A DNA stretch of 64,000 nucleotides from DATAES01 sp036493595 (GTDB lineage: Bacteria > Actinomycetota > Acidimicrobiia > Acidimicrobiales > JACDCH01), in contig DASXPN010000123.1 of the NCBI GenBank assembly GCA_036493595.1, positions 1 to 64,000 on the forward strand. Reading direction: 5' to 3'. A program made the position numbers and the translations under genes. The notes under the pieces are model-generated. The model searched no databases and was not told where the DNA came from. It saw nothing but the letters and a program-made list of their open reading frames with translations. Shown one piece after another: positions 62,697 through 64,000 of this stretch (the stretch's first letter is position 1; each line of letters begins with the position of its first letter).

Positions 62697-62745
62697 CTTC
62701 TGGGTCGACGGAGCCACGTGGCGTGAGGGTGCGCCGACCCAGAAG
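62697..62745. repeat. Hairpin B of the repeat block
   Basis: CTTCTGGGTCG (62697-62707) pairs perfectly with CGACCCAGAAG (62735-62745), 11 base pairs with a 27-base loop. Confidence 0.8.
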
Positions 62746-62839
62746 GCAGTCGCCGAGGGTCCGCCCCGGCCACCGGCGCGCGGGGCGACCGTGCGGGGCC
62801 GCTCCCCTCCCGCGCACAGAACGGGTGGCGACGTGACGG

Positions 62840-62888
62840 CTTCTGGGTCGACTGAGCGACGCGGCACGTGGGTGGGCCGACCCGGAAG
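62840..62888. repeat. Hairpin C of the repeat block
   Basis: CTTCTGGGTCG (62840-62850) pairs with CGACCCGGAAG (62878-62888), 11 base pairs including one G-U type wobble. It lies exactly 143 bases from hairpin B. Confidence 0.8.
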
Positions 62889-62967
62889 GCAGTCGCCGAG
62901 GGTCCGCCCCGGCCACCGGCGCCGGCGGCTCGACGGTCGCCCATGCCGGTCAGGCGACATGGTTTGA

Positions 62968-64000
62968 TTGATCGCCTTGACAAGGCCCCTGGACATCCTC
63001 GCCGTCGTGCCGTACTGGGCACCGGCGTGGGCCTACGGCGGCCCTCCGAAGGTGATGTCGGAAGAGGCGCGCGAGCTCGCGTCCCGAGGCCATCGCGTGA
63101 GCGCGTTCACGACGGACGCGCTCGACGAGCACCATCGAGTCGAGGGACCCGCGATCGCACACGAGGACGGCGTCGAGGTGCACCGGTTTCGGAACATCTC
63201 CAACTGGCTCGCGTACCACCGTTACCGCTTTCAGCCGGTGGGAATGCGCGGCGCCCTGCGCGACGTGCGAGCAGATGTGATCCATCTGTCCGAGCTCCGT
63301 CACGAGCTCGCCATTCTCAGCTGGCGCGCTGCGCACAAGCGCGACATCCCGTTCGTCGTCTCCGCCCACGGGACGCTTCCCCGCCAGCGCGGCATGAAAG
63401 CACGCGTGAAGCGCGGCTACGACCATCTCTTCGTCGACTCGATGCTGCGCAACGCGAGTGCGGTGTTCGCGCAGACGTCACACGAGGCACAGCTGTACCG
63501 CGAATACGGTGTCGGCGACCGAGCCGTTCACGTCGTGCCGCTCGGGACCGACGAACCTCCCCCGCCGACCAGTGAACCGCCCGATCTCGGGGTGCCGGCG
63601 GGCGCGCGCGTCGTCCTCTTCCTCGGTCGCATCCATCGGTTGAAGGGCGTCGCCCGCTTGATCGCGGCGTTCGGTGCGATCGCGAAGGAGCACGACGACA
63701 CGTGGCTGGTGATCGCCGGTCGCGACGACGGCGGCTTGGCCGAAGCCGCGGCCCTCGCCGATCGGCTCGGCATCGGCGATCGAGTGACCTTTCCAGGGTC
63801 GATCTACGGCGCCGCCCGGTTCGACGCGTACCGCCGCGCGTCGCTGTTCGCCATCACGCCCATCCACTTCGAAGAGACGTCCCTCGCCTCTCTCGAAGCC
63901 GCGTCCGCGGGCACGCCACTGCTGCTCAGTGCCGAGGCGGAAGCACCGCACCTCGTCGAGTACGACGCCGGCGCGCTCGTCGCAGACGGCGCCGACGTCG
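62968..64000 (+). CDS. Family 4 glycosyltransferase (partial, runs off right edge)
   Basis: The frame is open from 62968 to the window edge, about 344 residues. The start has no ATG or GTG: TTG at 62968 or 62977 precedes RPLDILAVVPYWAPAWAYGG, whose YGGPPKV is the GT4 N-terminal marker. VVLFLGRIHRLKGVARLIAA marks the second domain and EETSLASLEAASAG the catalytic E-x7-E region. It is a GT-B retaining glycosyltransferase for a glycan or glycolipid; the donor is unknown. Confidence 0.88.
   Translation, partial: MIALTRPLDILAVVPYWAPAWAYGGPPKVMSEEARELASRGHRVSAFTTDALDEHHRVEGPAIAHEDGVEVHRFRNISNWLAYHRYRFQPVGMRGALRDVRADVIHLSELRHELAILSWRAAHKRDIPFVVSAHGTLPRQRGMKARVKRGYDHLFVDSMLRNASAVFAQTSHEAQLYREYGVGDRAVHVVPLGTDEPPPPTSEPPDLGVPAGARVVLFLGRIHRLKGVARLIAAFGAIAKEHDDTWLVIAGRDDGGLAEAAALADRLGIGDRVTFPGSIYGAARFDAYRRASLFAITPIHFEETSLASLEAASAGTPLLLSAEAEAPHLVEYDAGALVADGADV

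Larger units (their letters stand above)
62590..62967. repeat. Non-coding block of repeated hairpins and a 14-mer
   Basis: This 378-base gene-free stretch holds three copies of the 14-mer CCCTCCCGCGCACA (62596, 62616, 62805) and three hairpins, two of them in a 143-base direct repeat (about 62678-62779 and 62821-62922; the last 38 bases are identical). Each hairpin has a core GTCGAC...GCCGAC but different outer stems that still pair. The minus-strand frames here encode repetitive, unlikely protein and are not called. Confidence 0.75.

Noticed and set aside
62454..62996. Open frames of 80-180 residues on the minus strand across the repeat block
   Set aside because: They read through the nadA end and the repeats, are full of Arg/Pro/Ser and repeat the same peptide because the DNA repeats; there is no sign of selection for protein.

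Overview
The window is a stretch of very GC-rich chromosome from an actinobacterium, most likely the Acidimicrobiia or a close deep lineage. This rests on high GC with strong third-position bias, many GTG starts, a cvnABCD conservon, F420/LLM-type oxidoreductases, a DtxR-family regulator, an actinobacterial-type LexA box, and the order uvrC - rapZ - yvcK - gap - pgk - tpiA. The lineage is an inference; no 16S gene is present. The window has about 57 protein genes and one tRNA, is densely packed with many ATGA/GTGA overlaps, and contains no phage, insertion sequence or CRISPR array.

Left part (1-26100): a partial PIG-L deacetylase and an SDR, a small membrane protein, a rhamnosyltransferase-like GT2, and then the conservon cvnABCD (2705-6945, minus): sensor kinase, roadblock protein, DUF742 protein and small GTPase. 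Next come gltB-gltD (glutamate synthase) with a trypsin-like protease coupled to gltD, a type I sulfatase, a STAS protein, a GNAT enzyme, an M18 aminopeptidase, a PPOX protein, a LysE exporter, a DtxR regulator and an MFS transporter. A UvrD-like helicase follows whose start codon lies inside a LexA (SOS) box. Its 3' end overlaps an orphan D12-class adenine methyltransferase, followed by a phosphotransferase and a small zinc-binding protein.

Middle (26300-43600): a surface-glycan cassette (DegT aminotransferase, epimerase, GT2, membrane-anchored polysaccharide deacetylase, polytopic membrane protein), then a flavodoxin, a zinc-ribbon/beta-propeller membrane protein, Hsp20, an SDR, two LLM oxidoreductases, a zinc alcohol dehydrogenase and a PAS-GGDEF cyclase. 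It ends with a three-gene molybdenum hydroxylase operon in S-L-M order whose large subunit carries the form II signature, not the CO dehydrogenase one.

Right part (43600-64000): uppP, tRNA-Leu(GAG), a peptide-type binding protein, secG, and an Opp/Dpp-type ABC transporter inserted between secG and tpiA. Then come tpiA-pgk-gap, yvcK and rapZ (with no whiA between yvcK and gap), a membrane protein, a methyltransferase coupled to uvrC, and nadA. The only gene-free stretch longer than 300 bases (62590-62967) is filled by a family of repeated hairpins whose outer stems differ in sequence but keep pairing. A partial GT4 glycosyltransferase runs off the right edge.
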